From contig JAFAAN010000139.1 in the NCBI GenBank assembly GCA_023426545.1, positions 1 to 64,000 on the forward strand: a stretch of 64,000 nt of DNA, given 5' to 3'. Positions 45,097-53,256 of this stretch are shown here, in pieces. Below the pieces are notes generated by a model. It saw only the letters and a list, made by a program, of their open reading frames with translations, ran no database searches and was not told the DNA's origin. The position numbers were made by a program, and so were the translations under genes. How positions within the stretch are numbered: position 1 is the stretch's first letter; each line of letters opens with the position of its first letter. Origin of the DNA: Pseudomonadota bacterium (GTDB lineage Bacteria; Myxococcota; Myxococcia; Myxococcales; Myxococcaceae).

Positions 45097-46857
45097 TTAT
45101 TCACCCGGAGCCAGGGGGACCCCGGTGACGCGTGCGAGGGCGGCCATTCCCACCCGGACATCGTGCCAGCTCTTGCCTTTGTCACCAGAAGCCTGGGCAT
45201 AGGCCGTGAACGCGTCCACCAGATCGCGCGTGTCACCGGTCCCCAGGTCGAATGCGGTGAAGGCAGCCGTCACCCAGCGGCGCGCGCTCCGCTCGGCCTC
45301 GCCCAGCGCCCGAGCGCGGCTCCAGGCGGCGACCAGCTCGCCATGCGCCTTGGCGACCTCCAACCGGATGCCCGCGCGGATCTGCTTCTCCTGCGCGCGC
45401 AGCTTGTCGAGCTCCGCGCGGGCCTGCTCGAGCTGGGCGTCCTTGATGGGGATGTCGAACGTCCCCCGAACCACCAGCCCCAGCCCCGCAGTGCGGTCAT
45501 TGTACGGGTCGAACGCGAAGGGGCTGCGCTGCCGCGTGGCGCTGCTGGTGAAGCGCACGTCATAGAAGCCGGCCAACCCCAGGTCCGGGTAGTAGCTGCG
45601 CTCGCGGATGAGGACCTCCTGCTCGCGGGCGATGATGCCCGCGGTGACGGCGGTGAGCTCCGGCCGGTACTGCTCCGCGCGCGCCAGCGCCTGCTCCAGG
45701 CTGGGCACGGGCAGGTCCTCGTCGAGCTCCAGATCCTCGTCCACCACCGTCACGACGTCGCCGGGCCCCACGTTGGCCAGCAGCCCGATGGCGGCGAGCG
45801 CCAGTTGCCGCCCCTGCAGCGCCTCCGCCTTGCGGGCCTCCACCAGTTGCCGGAAGAAGCGCACCTTGTACGTGTCCACGGTGGACACCTGGGGCGAGTC
45901 CTCCTTCAGCAGCCGTTCGATGCGCTGGGCGGCGTCCTCGAGCCGCTTCGACACTTCTTCAATCTGCTGGAGCCCGTTCCGCGCGAGCTGGTAGCCGAAG
46001 TACGCCTGCGCGGCCTGGAAGCCGACCTCGTTGCGCACGCGCTCACGCAGCGCGGCCCCCAGCACCGGCCCCTGCGCGCCCGCCTTCTCCAGCGCCGTCA
46101 GCTTGCCGAACGTGTACAGCGGCAGCACGGCGTTGCCGGTGGAGAACACCGTCACGCCGACGCGGCCGAAGTTCAGGTCTCCCTCGTAGGAGGCCTCCGT
46201 CGTCGGCGGCCCGCCCAGGCCGTTGTTGCGGGCCTCGGGGATGGGGCCGCCCGCCCCCACCGTGATCTCGAACTTGGGGAACCACGCCCACCGCGCCTGC
46301 TGGTAGAGCGCCTGGAACTTGCGCAGCTCCGCGCTCGCCTCCTCCACCCGGGAATCGGACTCGCGCGCCCGCGCCACCAACTGCGCCAGGGTGAGCGGCG
46401 CGCGGCGCGCGGGCTTCTCCTCGGAGTCGGCCGCCTCGGGCACCTCCTCCTTCACCCGCTCCGCCTCGGCCGCCGGCTCCTGGGCGGGCGCGGGTGAGAC
46501 GGCCTGGCCACCGCCAGGGGCGGCCTCCGGCGTCTGCTCGATCGAGCTGGGAGCGACGGTCGGCGGACTCGGTGGCAGATCCGGCCCGCCGGTGCCCACG
46601 CGAGGCGTGGGGCGCACCGCGCCCGGTGTGCCCGTCCCCGGGGCGGCCGTGGGGACATCAGCGCCCGGCGTCCCCAGGTCCGTCGGCGCCGGGGCGGACG
46701 GCTCGCCGGGCGTGGGCACGGAAGGTCCGGGCGCAGTCCCGGCCCCGGTGGACGGACTGCTCCCCGTCCCCACCGAGCCAGGGGTGAGCTGGGCTCCGGC
46801 AACCCCCGCCGCGAGCACCAGCGCCATTGTCACGCCATGATCCAGGTGTCTGCGCAT
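45097..46857 (-). CDS. TolC-family outer-membrane efflux/export protein with Pro/Thr/Gly-rich N-terminal extension
   Basis: A 586-residue protein. A signal peptide (MRRHLDHGVTMALVLAAGVAGAQ) is followed by an unusually long Pro/Gly/Thr/Ala-rich segment of about 120 residues (PGTGTPGAVRPTPRVGTGGPDLPPSPPTV and similar), then the TolC-type alpha/beta barrel repeats (LTLAQLVARARESDSRVEEASAELRKFQALYQQARWAWFP; ELTAVTAGIIAREQEVLIRERSYYPDLGL; QLEQARAELDKLRAQEKQIRAGIRLEVAKA). It probably forms the outer-membrane duct of an exporter. Partner genes are not adjacent, but mlaC follows directly. The ATG at 46857 is preferred because a signal peptide follows it; the frame is open upstream to 47106. Confidence 0.82.
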   Translation of the reverse strand: MRRHLDHGVTMALVLAAGVAGAQLTPGSVGTGSSPSTGAGTAPGPSVPTPGEPSAPAPTDLGTPGADVPTAAPGTGTPGAVRPTPRVGTGGPDLPPSPPTVAPSSIEQTPEAAPGGGQAVSPAPAQEPAAEAERVKEEVPEAADSEEKPARRAPLTLAQLVARARESDSRVEEASAELRKFQALYQQARWAWFPKFEITVGAGGPIPEARNNGLGGPPTTEASYEGDLNFGRVGVTVFSTGNAVLPLYTFGKLTALEKAGAQGPVLGAALRERVRNEVGFQAAQAYFGYQLARNGLQQIEEVSKRLEDAAQRIERLLKEDSPQVSTVDTYKVRFFRQLVEARKAEALQGRQLALAAIGLLANVGPGDVVTVVDEDLELDEDLPVPSLEQALARAEQYRPELTAVTAGIIAREQEVLIRERSYYPDLGLAGFYDVRFTSSATRQRSPFAFDPYNDRTAGLGLVVRGTFDIPIKDAQLEQARAELDKLRAQEKQIRAGIRLEVAKAHGELVAAWSRARALGEAERSARRWVTAAFTAFDLGTGDTRDLVDAFTAYAQASGDKGKSWHDVRVGMAALARVTGVPLAPGE

Positions 46858-47108
46858 CGACCCGCCTTGAGGCGCTCCCCATAGCCGAGAACCCATCGGC
46901 GGCGCAGCATGTCCGTTCAGCGACGGGCCGTCACCGGTGTTGTTCGTCCCATTTCCAGCGTCCGCCGCCTCCGCGCCGTCCGAGCGGAGGGCCCGGCGGC
47001 CCCGCGCTGTCGTGGAACCCGTGACACTCGCGCGCGAAAAGGAGTTGGTAGGACGTGACGCATGCAGCAGATTGCGGCTCCTGTTCCCGAGATAGAGGAT
47101 CCCCACAC

Positions 47109-48035
47109 ATGCCCAATACCGATCGCGTCAAGCAGATCCTGTCGTGGTACCCGTCCGACAACCCCGGTACGCTGACCAACCTCGCCCGGTTGCTGAACAC
47201 CGGTACGCTCGCCGGCACGGGAAAGCTCGTCATCCTCCCGGTGGACCAGGGCTTCGAGCACGGCCCGGCCCGCTCCTTCGGACCGAACCCCGCGGGATAT
47301 GACCCCGACTACCACATCAAGCTGGCCATCGAGTCCGGCTGCAACGCCTACGCGGCGCCCCTGGGCTTCCTGGAGGCCGTCGCTGGCAGGTACGCGGGTG
47401 AGATTCCCCTCATCCTCAAGGTCAACAACTCCGACAGCCTGGCGAAGGTGCCCAACCCCCTCTCCGCGGTGACGAGCACCGTGAAGGACGCCGTCCGCCT
47501 GGGCTGCACCGCCGTGGGCTACACCATCTATCCGGGCTCCGGCGCGCGCAACGAGCAGTACGAGGCGCTCCGGGAGATCATCGCCGAGGCCAAGTGCTAC
47601 GGCCTGCCCACCGTCCTCTGGGCCTACCCCCGCGGAAACCTGTCCAAGGAGGGTGAGACGGGCATCGACGTGGTGGCGTACGCGGCGCAGATCGCCGCCC
47701 AGCTCGGCGCCCACATCATCAAGGTGAAGCCGCCGCAGGACCACATCGAGCAGGCCGAGGCGAAGAAGGCCTTCGAGAAGGCCGGCATCACCACCAAGAC
47801 GATGGCGGACCGCGTGCGCGAGGTCGTCCGCTCCGCCTTCAACGGCAAGCGCATCGTCATCTTCTCCGGCGGCGAGGCCAAGGGCACCGACGCGCTCCTG
47901 GAGGAGATCAAGCAGATCAACGCCGGCGGCGGCTTCGGCTCCATCATGGGCCGCAACGCCTTCCAGCGTCCGCACGAGGAGTCCATCAAGCTCCTCAAGG
48001 ACGTGATGGCCATCTTCGCCGGCAAGGCGGCGTAG
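47109..48035 (+). CDS. fbaB: Class I fructose-bisphosphate aldolase (FbaB/DhnA family)
   Basis: A 308-residue Schiff-base aldolase that interconverts fructose-1,6-bisphosphate and two triose phosphates in glycolysis and gluconeogenesis. Features: ILPVDQGFEHGPARSFGPNP, GFLEAVAGRYAGEIPLILKVN, the Schiff-base lysine in AHIIKVKPPQ, and the phosphate-binding FSGGEAKGTDALLEEI and GGFGSIMGRNAFQRP. This is the archaeal-type class I family rather than FbaA. The ATG at 47109 has AGAGGA about nine bases upstream. It is divergent from the tolC-like gene and followed by a strong terminator, so it is monocistronic. Confidence 0.92.
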   Translation: MPNTDRVKQILSWYPSDNPGTLTNLARLLNTGTLAGTGKLVILPVDQGFEHGPARSFGPNPAGYDPDYHIKLAIESGCNAYAAPLGFLEAVAGRYAGEIPLILKVNNSDSLAKVPNPLSAVTSTVKDAVRLGCTAVGYTIYPGSGARNEQYEALREIIAEAKCYGLPTVLWAYPRGNLSKEGETGIDVVAYAAQIAAQLGAHIIKVKPPQDHIEQAEAKKAFEKAGITTKTMADRVREVVRSAFNGKRIVIFSGGEAKGTDALLEEIKQINAGGGFGSIMGRNAFQRPHEESIKLLKDVMAIFAGKAA

Positions 48036-48061
48036 CCAACCTGCGCCCCCTCGAAGTCCGC

Positions 48062-48095
48062 AGGCCCGTCAGCGCCCCGCTGGCGGGCCTTTTTC
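48062..48095 (+). terminator. Intrinsic terminator after fbaB
   Basis: AGGCCCGTCAGCG and CGCTGGCGGGCCT make a 13-pair stem with one G-T pair and a three-base loop, followed by TTTTT. It is a textbook rho-independent terminator 26 bases after the fbaB stop. Confidence 0.85.
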
Positions 48096-48125
48096 GTGCG
48101 CGGCGCGCGAACCTCCAGCGCCGGA

Positions 48126-48163
48126 AAACAAAAAGGCCCGCCAGATTTCTCTGGCGGGCCTTC
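48126..48163 (-). terminator. Intrinsic terminator after tRNA-Ala
   Basis: AAGGCCCGCCAGA-TTTC-TCTGGCGGGCCTT is a perfect 13-pair stem. On the minus strand it is followed by TTTTGTTTT, so it ends the tRNA-Ala transcript just downstream of that gene. Confidence 0.8.
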
Positions 48164-48173
48164 TATTTCAGAG

Positions 48174-48246
<73 letters not shown>

Positions 48247-48301
48247 TTCTTTGCTGCTGAGCCGCTGTGGGGAGCGGCCCGACCGACGAAGTGGGTGCCT
48301 T

Positions 48302-48703
48302 CTACCGCTTCTTCGCCCCAGGCACCAGAACTGTTTGAGGCCTTTGTGCGTTTTTTTGCTCCTTCAACCGCGCCGCCACTGCCTCCCCTTCCTGAAGGAT
48401 GTCGGTGAGCTCGCGCGCGTGGGCCTCGGCCGCCTGCTCCGCGGCCTCGACGGCCTTGAGCGCCGCCGCGAATCCCGAGGGCAGCTCCAGCCGGCCCTTC
48501 TGCACCTGACGCCAGACGGCCTCGCCCAGTTCCTTGAGCGCCTTCTCCTTTTGATCCTTCAGCACGGTGGTCCTGGCATTCGCCCGGGCCAGGTCCGTGT
48601 TGCGCTCCACGGCCTCGCGGAGCTGGGCCAGCCGGGCCTCGGCTGCCTGGAAGGCTTCCTTGATCTGATTCACCACCTCGGACTGCTTCGAGTCGGCCGC
48701 CAA
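48302..48703 (-). CDS. Small coiled-coil protein of unknown function
   Basis: About 133 residues, almost wholly helical and charged: VVNQIKEAFQAAEARLAQLREAVERNTDLARANARTTVLKDQKEKALKEL, then AALKAVEAAEQAAEAHARELTDILQEGEAVAARLKEQ, with a basic tail (TVLVPGAKKR). Heptad-like Leu/Ala spacing suggests a coiled coil. No signal peptide or catalytic motif is visible. The start is uncertain: TTG at 48703 has AAGGAG at a good ten-base distance, while GTG at 48712 has it one base away. The rsmB-like gene stop lies 57 bases upstream of this start. Confidence 0.65.
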   Translation of the reverse strand: MAADSKQSEVVNQIKEAFQAAEARLAQLREAVERNTDLARANARTTVLKDQKEKALKELGEAVWRQVQKGRLELPSGFAAALKAVEAAEQAAEAHARELTDILQEGEAVAARLKEQKNAQRPQTVLVPGAKKR

Positions 48704-48759
48704 GTCAGTCACACTCCTTGAGGAATCAACGATTGCGTAGCGTGCGCTCTCGGAGCCTG

Positions 48760-50142
48760 TCAACCCGGCCCCGCCCCCGTCCTCCGCAGCCGGGCCGCGA
48801 AGAAACCTCCGCCCGGGACCTGGGGAGGCAGCGCCTTGAGGTACGGCCCCTGCGCGGCCAGCGCGGCACGCTCCGCGCCGAGTACGTCCGCGACAGGCTC
48901 CAGCGTGAAGTCCGGATGCTTCGCGAGGAACTCCTCGACCACCGCCTCGCCCTCCTCGGGCATCACCGAGCAGGTGGCATAGACGATGAGCGCGCCCGGC
49001 TTCGCCTGGCGTGAAACCGCGTCGAGCAGCTCCGTCTGCGTGGCCTGGTAGCGGGCGATCTCCTGCGCGGTGAGCTTCCACTTCTGATCCGGCTCACGGG
49101 CCAGCGACCCCGTCCCGCTGCACGGCGCATCCACGAGGAGGACATCCGCGTCGGACAGCGGCAGCGGATGGGGGAAGGCCACCTGCCGCAGGGAGAAGTG
49201 GCGCACGCGCTCGCGCGCCTCGGCCAGCCGCCGCCGTGAGCGGTCCCCGGCCAGCACCTTGCCCGTGGGCCCGACGAAGTCCGCCAGCGCCAGCGTCTTG
49301 CCACCGGCGCCCGCGCACACGTCCGCCACGGTGAAGCCCGCCAGCGAGCCCCCTGGTGGACGGCACATCTCCGAGATGAGCTGGCTGCCCACGTCCTGCA
49401 CCTGGAGCCGGCCGCTCTTCATGACGCGCGTCTCGAAGATGCGGTGGCTGGCGTCCGTCACCCGCACCGCGTCCGGGGCCGCGGCCACCGGCTCGGCATT
49501 GACGCCCTCCTCCTTCAACGCCGCGAGCACCGCGTCCCGTGTCCCCGGGGGCCGCACGCGGAAGTGCAGCGACGGCTCCTCGTCGAGCGACGCCAGCAGC
49601 CCCTCCAGCACCTCGGCCGGGTACACCTGCGCCAGGCGCTGCACCAGCCAGTTGGGGAAGGAGTAGCGCACGGCCAGCCGCTCGGCCTGGGACTCCGGGA
49701 CTGGCGCCTCCGGCAGCGGCAGCTCCACCACGCGCTGGATCAGGTCGTCCTTGATGGTGCGAGGACGCACCGGCCCCGGCAGGCGCACCTCGGGTCCGAT
49801 GCGCTGCCAGCCCTCACCACAGAAGATGCGGCGCCAGAGGGCATAGCGGACCAACGCCTGGTCCTCGGTCAGCCCCACCTTGCCCATGGAGTGGCCCAGC
49901 AACCGGGCCGCCAGGTCCAGCAAGCGCTGGTGGCGGGACAGCTCGCGGACAGCCATGGCGGTGAAGCGCCGCTCCTGCCCACCCAGGCCCTGGGCCTCGC
50001 GCAGGGCGTTGGCGAGCGCGGCCTTCAGGGGCTCGCCGCGGAGCACCGCGACGTGCGCCTCGATCGCCGCCGTCGCGCCACGCCGGGATGGACGACCCAG
50101 GCGCTCCGGGTCCACGGGTGCTACGGGCCAGACGGAATCCAC
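48760..50142 (-). CDS. RsmB/NOP2-type RNA (cytosine-5) methyltransferase
   Basis: A 460-residue SAM-dependent RNA methyltransferase. The N-terminal half is a NusB-like helical region plus a PUA/ferredoxin-like part (FPNWLVQRLAQVYPAEVLEGLLASLDEEPSLHFRVRP). The catalytic half has motif I VADVCAGAGGKTLALADFVG, motif IV VDAPCSGTGSLAREPDQKWKL and motif VI IVYATCSVMPEEGEAVV; the Cys of TCS is the nucleophile and the Cys of APCSG the release residue. Like RsmB it would form m5C in rRNA, but another RNA target is possible. The start is GTG at 50142, five bases after the receiver-cupin stop. Confidence 0.92.
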   Translation of the reverse strand: MDSVWPVAPVDPERLGRPSRRGATAAIEAHVAVLRGEPLKAALANALREAQGLGGQERRFTAMAVRELSRHQRLLDLAARLLGHSMGKVGLTEDQALVRYALWRRIFCGEGWQRIGPEVRLPGPVRPRTIKDDLIQRVVELPLPEAPVPESQAERLAVRYSFPNWLVQRLAQVYPAEVLEGLLASLDEEPSLHFRVRPPGTRDAVLAALKEEGVNAEPVAAAPDAVRVTDASHRIFETRVMKSGRLQVQDVGSQLISEMCRPPGGSLAGFTVADVCAGAGGKTLALADFVGPTGKVLAGDRSRRRLAEARERVRHFSLRQVAFPHPLPLSDADVLLVDAPCSGTGSLAREPDQKWKLTAQEIARYQATQTELLDAVSRQAKPGALIVYATCSVMPEEGEAVVEEFLAKHPDFTLEPVADVLGAERAALAAQGPYLKALPPQVPGGGFFAARLRRTGAGPG

Positions 50143-50147
50143 GTGCC

Positions 50148-50822
50148 TCAGCCCTGCCCTTTCAGTCCCATGGTGACGGCCAGCCCCCCCGCGGCGCTGC
50201 GCACCTGGGGCGCCTGCCCGGCCCCCAGGAAGAAGTACCCGGGCGCGGGGTGTGACACGCCGTCCACCTCGAGCGCGCCCTCGACCACCCACACCCCTTC
50301 ACCACCGGCCGCGGCGTGAAACGTCCAGTGGAAATCACCGCCGGGCGCCACGGCCACCCAGGTGGCCTCCGGCACGGACGCAGGCGCTACCCGCACGCCA
50401 GGTGCCTCGGGCGCCCAGGCCTCCTCTTCCGGCCGCGGATCTTGGAGGGCCCGCCGCTCCACCTCCCGCCGCAGCGAGAGGAAGCGCTCCACCAGGGCGA
50501 CGATGTCGTCAATCTGAAAGGGCTTGAGGAGGATGGCGTCCGCCACCTGGGGCTGGAGCGCCTGGACGACCTCGTCCGACGTCGCCGCGCTGACCATGGC
50601 CACCGCCTGCTGGTGCTTCCGGGCGGCCTCCACGACGTTGCGCCCTCCCAGCTCTCCACCCGCGATGCGCAGGTCGGTGATGACCAGGGCGAAGCGCTCG
50701 GCCTCGATGGCCGCGACGGCCTCCTCCGCGGTACTGACCGCATGGACCTCCACCAGCTCGGAGATGAGCTCGCCCATGCCTTCCCGAAGGCTTGCGTCGT
50801 CCTCGACCAGCAACACCCTCAT
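50148..50822 (-). CDS. Response regulator receiver domain fused to a cupin-like domain
   Basis: A 224-residue protein. Residues 1-120 are a complete receiver domain: acidic pair EDD (7-9), phosphoacceptor Asp50 in LVITDLRIAGG, the T/S region MVSAATSD, and the lysine in AILLKPFQIDD. After a Glu/Arg/Pro linker, residues about 145-224 look like a small cupin beta-barrel (WVAVAPGGDFHWTFHAAAGGEGVWVVEGALEVDGVSHPAPGYFFLGAG) of the RmlC-like type. The cupin may bind a small ligand or metal and be gated by phosphorylation. No histidine kinase is adjacent. It precedes the rsmB-like gene by five bases. Confidence 0.8.
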   Translation of the reverse strand: MRVLLVEDDASLREGMGELISELVEVHAVSTAEEAVAAIEAERFALVITDLRIAGGELGGRNVVEAARKHQQAVAMVSAATSDEVVQALQPQVADAILLKPFQIDDIVALVERFLSLRREVERRALQDPRPEEEAWAPEAPGVRVAPASVPEATWVAVAPGGDFHWTFHAAAGGEGVWVVEGALEVDGVSHPAPGYFFLGAGQAPQVRSAAGGLAVTMGLKGQG

Positions 50823-50926
50823 TATCGGGGAACCTCCGCCGCCCCTACCTGCTGGAGCCTGTCCTCATCATCAGGACCGGGCGCTTCCAGCGGAAGACCA
50901 CCTCGCCGGTCCTGCCCTTCGGATGA

Positions 50927-51012
50927 TGGCCCTCCCCGGACTCGAACCGGGACGCGGGGTCAGCCGCAGCGGATTTTGAGTCCGCCTCGTCTACCAATTT
51001 CGACAGAGGGCC
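50927..51012 (-). tRNA. tRNA-Leu(CAA)
   Basis: An 86-base class II tRNA on the minus strand: acceptor GGCCCTC/GAGGGCC with discriminator A, D arm with AATTGGTAGA, anticodon arm GCGGA-CTCAAAA-TCCGC with anticodon CAA, a long variable arm (TGCGGCTGACCCCGCG) typical of Leu, and T arm CCCGG-TTCGAGT-CCGGG. No CCA is encoded. A TATACG -10-like box lies at 51035-51040, about 23 bases upstream. Confidence 0.95.
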
Positions 51013-51108
51013 CCCTGCTGTCGCGACGGGCAGACGTATACCGCGAGTTGGCACCAAGTGCATCCGAAGATTGCGGTGCCGCACGCACATCGCTAAGAGG
51101 GGCCCCCC

Positions 51109-51852
51109 ATGTACAACCTTCTCATCTCCCTCGGTGTGGGAATCGCCGTCGCGCTCCTCGTGAAGGTGGCCGGCTTCTCCATCTGGGCCGGGCTCGTCCC
51201 CGGAATCCTGGCCCTCGTCGGTGCCTACATCGTGCTCGCCCGCCGGGTGGCCAGCCGGGTCCAGGCCCTGATGACGGTGGTCCAGAAGGACCTCCAGTCC
51301 CAGCCCACCAGCCAGAAGGACGCCCAGGCGCGCGTGGACCGGGCGGTGAAGACGCTGGAGCAGGGGCTGGTCTACGACAAGTGGCAGTTCCTGGTCGGCC
51401 CCGAGCTTCACTCCCAGATTGGGATGCTGAAGTACATGGTGAAGGACCATGAAGGTGCTCGGACGGCCTTCGACAAGGGCAGCTCCCGCAACTACATGGC
51501 CAAGGCCATGGAGGGCGCCCTGTACTTCCAGCGCAAGGACTTCGACGCCATGAAGAAGGCGTTCGAGGCCGCCGCCAAGAGCGGGAAGAAGGAGTCCATC
51601 GTCTGGGCGGCCTATGCCTGGTGTCTGCTCCAGAACAAGGACAAGGATGGCGCCCTGCGCGTGCTGGCCCGGGGCGTGGAGCAGAACCCCAAGGACGAGA
51701 AGCTTAAGGGCAGCCTCGCCCAGCTGCAGAACGACAAGCGGCTGAAGATGAAGCCCTACGAGCCCATGTGGTGGCAGTTTGGCCTGGAGGCGCCGCCGCC
51801 GGTCATGCCGCCCATGGGAGGCCGCCGCATGCAGTTCAGCACCCGACGCTAA
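51109..51852 (+). CDS. Membrane-anchored tetratricopeptide-like protein
   Basis: A 247-residue protein with two N-terminal transmembrane helices (LLISLGVGIAVALLVKVAGF; WAGLVPGILALVGAYIVLARRV), then a helical repeat region resembling TPRs (AMEGALYFQRKDFDAMKKAFEAAAKSGKKESIVWAAYAWCLLQNKDKDGALRVLARGVEQNPKDEKLKGSLAQLQNDKRLKMKPYE). The C terminus is Pro/Met-rich (PPPVMPPMGGRRMQF). It likely acts as a membrane-bound adaptor; no partner is evident. The ATG at 51109 has AGAGG about nine bases upstream. It is divergent from tRNA-Leu. Confidence 0.8.
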   Translation: MYNLLISLGVGIAVALLVKVAGFSIWAGLVPGILALVGAYIVLARRVASRVQALMTVVQKDLQSQPTSQKDAQARVDRAVKTLEQGLVYDKWQFLVGPELHSQIGMLKYMVKDHEGARTAFDKGSSRNYMAKAMEGALYFQRKDFDAMKKAFEAAAKSGKKESIVWAAYAWCLLQNKDKDGALRVLARGVEQNPKDEKLKGSLAQLQNDKRLKMKPYEPMWWQFGLEAPPPVMPPMGGRRMQFSTRR

Positions 51853-52250
51853 TCCCCGGACGCGCGGCCCCCAGCGTCGGCCCGCGCACGGGAATATCTA
51901 CCGCTTCGCCCCTCGGCGCGCTGCAACGTCTTCCGACCCTGTACAACAGGGCGACGCAGAGGGTGCGCAACCGCCCGGAAACACTCTGACTGCCCTTCCC
52001 CACCGGAGGGCATGCTGCTTGCTCCTTTCCCGTACGCGCGGCGGACGGGGAGAGGCCCCGTCACGCGCAGCCTGACAGGCTTGGCAGCCGGAGGTCTCGG
52101 GTGAAGGTTGTGGGCATTGGGGTGTGCTTGCAGGACCGGGCGGCGGCGGATGCGCGTGGGGCGCAAGGGCGTTGGGAGCACACGGAAGGGCGTGGCACCC
52201 GAGACTTTCGGCCTGTCATTTCGCAGCAGCCGAGCGAAGCGGAGTGGTTC
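51853..52250 (+). other. 398-base gap with a long-range inverted repeat upstream of the diguanylate cyclase
   Basis: I see no credible gene here. GTCTCGGGTG (52094-52103) is perfectly complementary to CACCCGAGAC (52196-52205), enclosing 92 bases just upstream of the diguanylate cyclase start, so a structured leader is possible. A small CCCTGT/ACAGGG hairpin at 51937-51951 could be the end of the preceding transcript. No match to a known riboswitch consensus was recognised. Confidence 0.4.
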
Positions 52251-53207
52251 ATGGAACGGCGCGGCCGGACCTCTGGGCGGTCCCTACTCCTCATCATCGA
52301 GGATGACACAGGGGTCCGCGAGAGCCTCGTGGACCTGCTCGCCGCCCGCTTCGACGTGCTCGCGGCACCGGATTCGGACGTTGGCCTGGAGCTGGCGCGC
52401 GAGCACCATCCGGACCTCATCCTCCTCGACCGCTTCCTCCCTGGCGGGGACGGGCTCGCGGTGCTGGAGCTGCTCCAGCGCGAGTCCCGCACGGAGGCCG
52501 TGCCCGTCATCTTCCTGACGGGCGACGCGGACGAAGCCACGCTGGAGCGCTGCCTGGAGATGGGCGCGGTGGACTTCATCCACAAGCCCGCCAGCGCGCG
52601 GGAGCTGCTGGCGCGCATCGACCGGGCGCTGCGCCAGAGCGAGCAGCAGCGCCGGCTCCAGGTCCTCGCGCAGACCGACGGCCTCACCGGGCTGGCCAAC
52701 TACCGGGCGCTGACCATCCGGCTGGAAGAGGAGTTCCGCCGTGCCCAGCGCTACGAGTACCCGCTGAGCGTCGTCGTCATCGACCTGGACCACCTCAAGG
52801 CCATCAACGACGGCATGGGGCATGATGTGGGCAACCGGGCCATCCTGGCGCTGGCGGCCCAGCTGAAGAACGAGCTGCGCGAGTCCGACTTCGCGGCCCG
52901 CTTCGGCGGAGACGAGTTCGTCGCGCTGCTGCCGCACCAGACCTCGGTGGAAGCGGCCGTCTTCGCCGAGCGCATCCGCGCCGGGCTGCGCGCCGTCGGC
53001 GTGCAGAAGAGCGATGGCCGCCCCGCCCCCTTCGGCCTGAGCGTGAGCGTGGGCATCGCCGACCATACCTTCGAAGGGCCAAGGGAGGACACGCAGTCGC
53101 TGATGAAGGCGGCGGACGCGGCCCTCTACGAAGCGAAGCGTGCGGGACGGGATCGGGTGGTCGTGTTCGGCCGCCCCGCGAGTTCCCCTCCCGCGCAGCG
53201 ACACTGA
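52251..53207 (+). CDS. Response regulator diguanylate cyclase (REC-GGDEF)
   Basis: A 318-residue protein. The N-terminal receiver domain has EDD at 17-19, phosphoacceptor Asp60 (LILLDRFLPGGDG) and the lysine of FIHKPAS. The C-terminal cyclase has an intact active site FGGDEF (residues 219-223), with an inhibitory site RESD (210-213) five residues upstream, so it should make c-di-GMP and be product-inhibited. Phosphorylation of Asp60 presumably drives dimerisation. The ATG at 52251 has GGAG six bases upstream. By remembered synteny it is probably the M. xanthus DmxB counterpart, a developmentally important cyclase; that identity is inference. The oxidoreductase-receiver gene follows after 49 bases. 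Confidence 0.93.
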   Translation: MERRGRTSGRSLLLIIEDDTGVRESLVDLLAARFDVLAAPDSDVGLELAREHHPDLILLDRFLPGGDGLAVLELLQRESRTEAVPVIFLTGDADEATLERCLEMGAVDFIHKPASARELLARIDRALRQSEQQRRLQVLAQTDGLTGLANYRALTIRLEEEFRRAQRYEYPLSVVVIDLDHLKAINDGMGHDVGNRAILALAAQLKNELRESDFAARFGGDEFVALLPHQTSVEAAVFAERIRAGLRAVGVQKSDGRPAPFGLSVSVGIADHTFEGPREDTQSLMKAADAALYEAKRAGRDRVVVFGRPASSPPAQRH

Positions 53208-53256
53208 ACGGGGCACGGCGAGGCAGGGAACGGCGGGGCATCAGCGAGGGCGCGGA

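Noticed and set aside
52110..52140. A possible sigma-54 promoter (TTGGGGTGTGCTTGCA-like) upstream of the diguanylate cyclase.
   Set aside because: The GG and GC elements are one base too close and the -24 box matches poorly.
51853..52250. A c-di-GMP (GEMM-type) riboswitch ahead of the diguanylate cyclase.
   Set aside because: The conserved GEMM core sequences are not present; only a long-range stem is seen.
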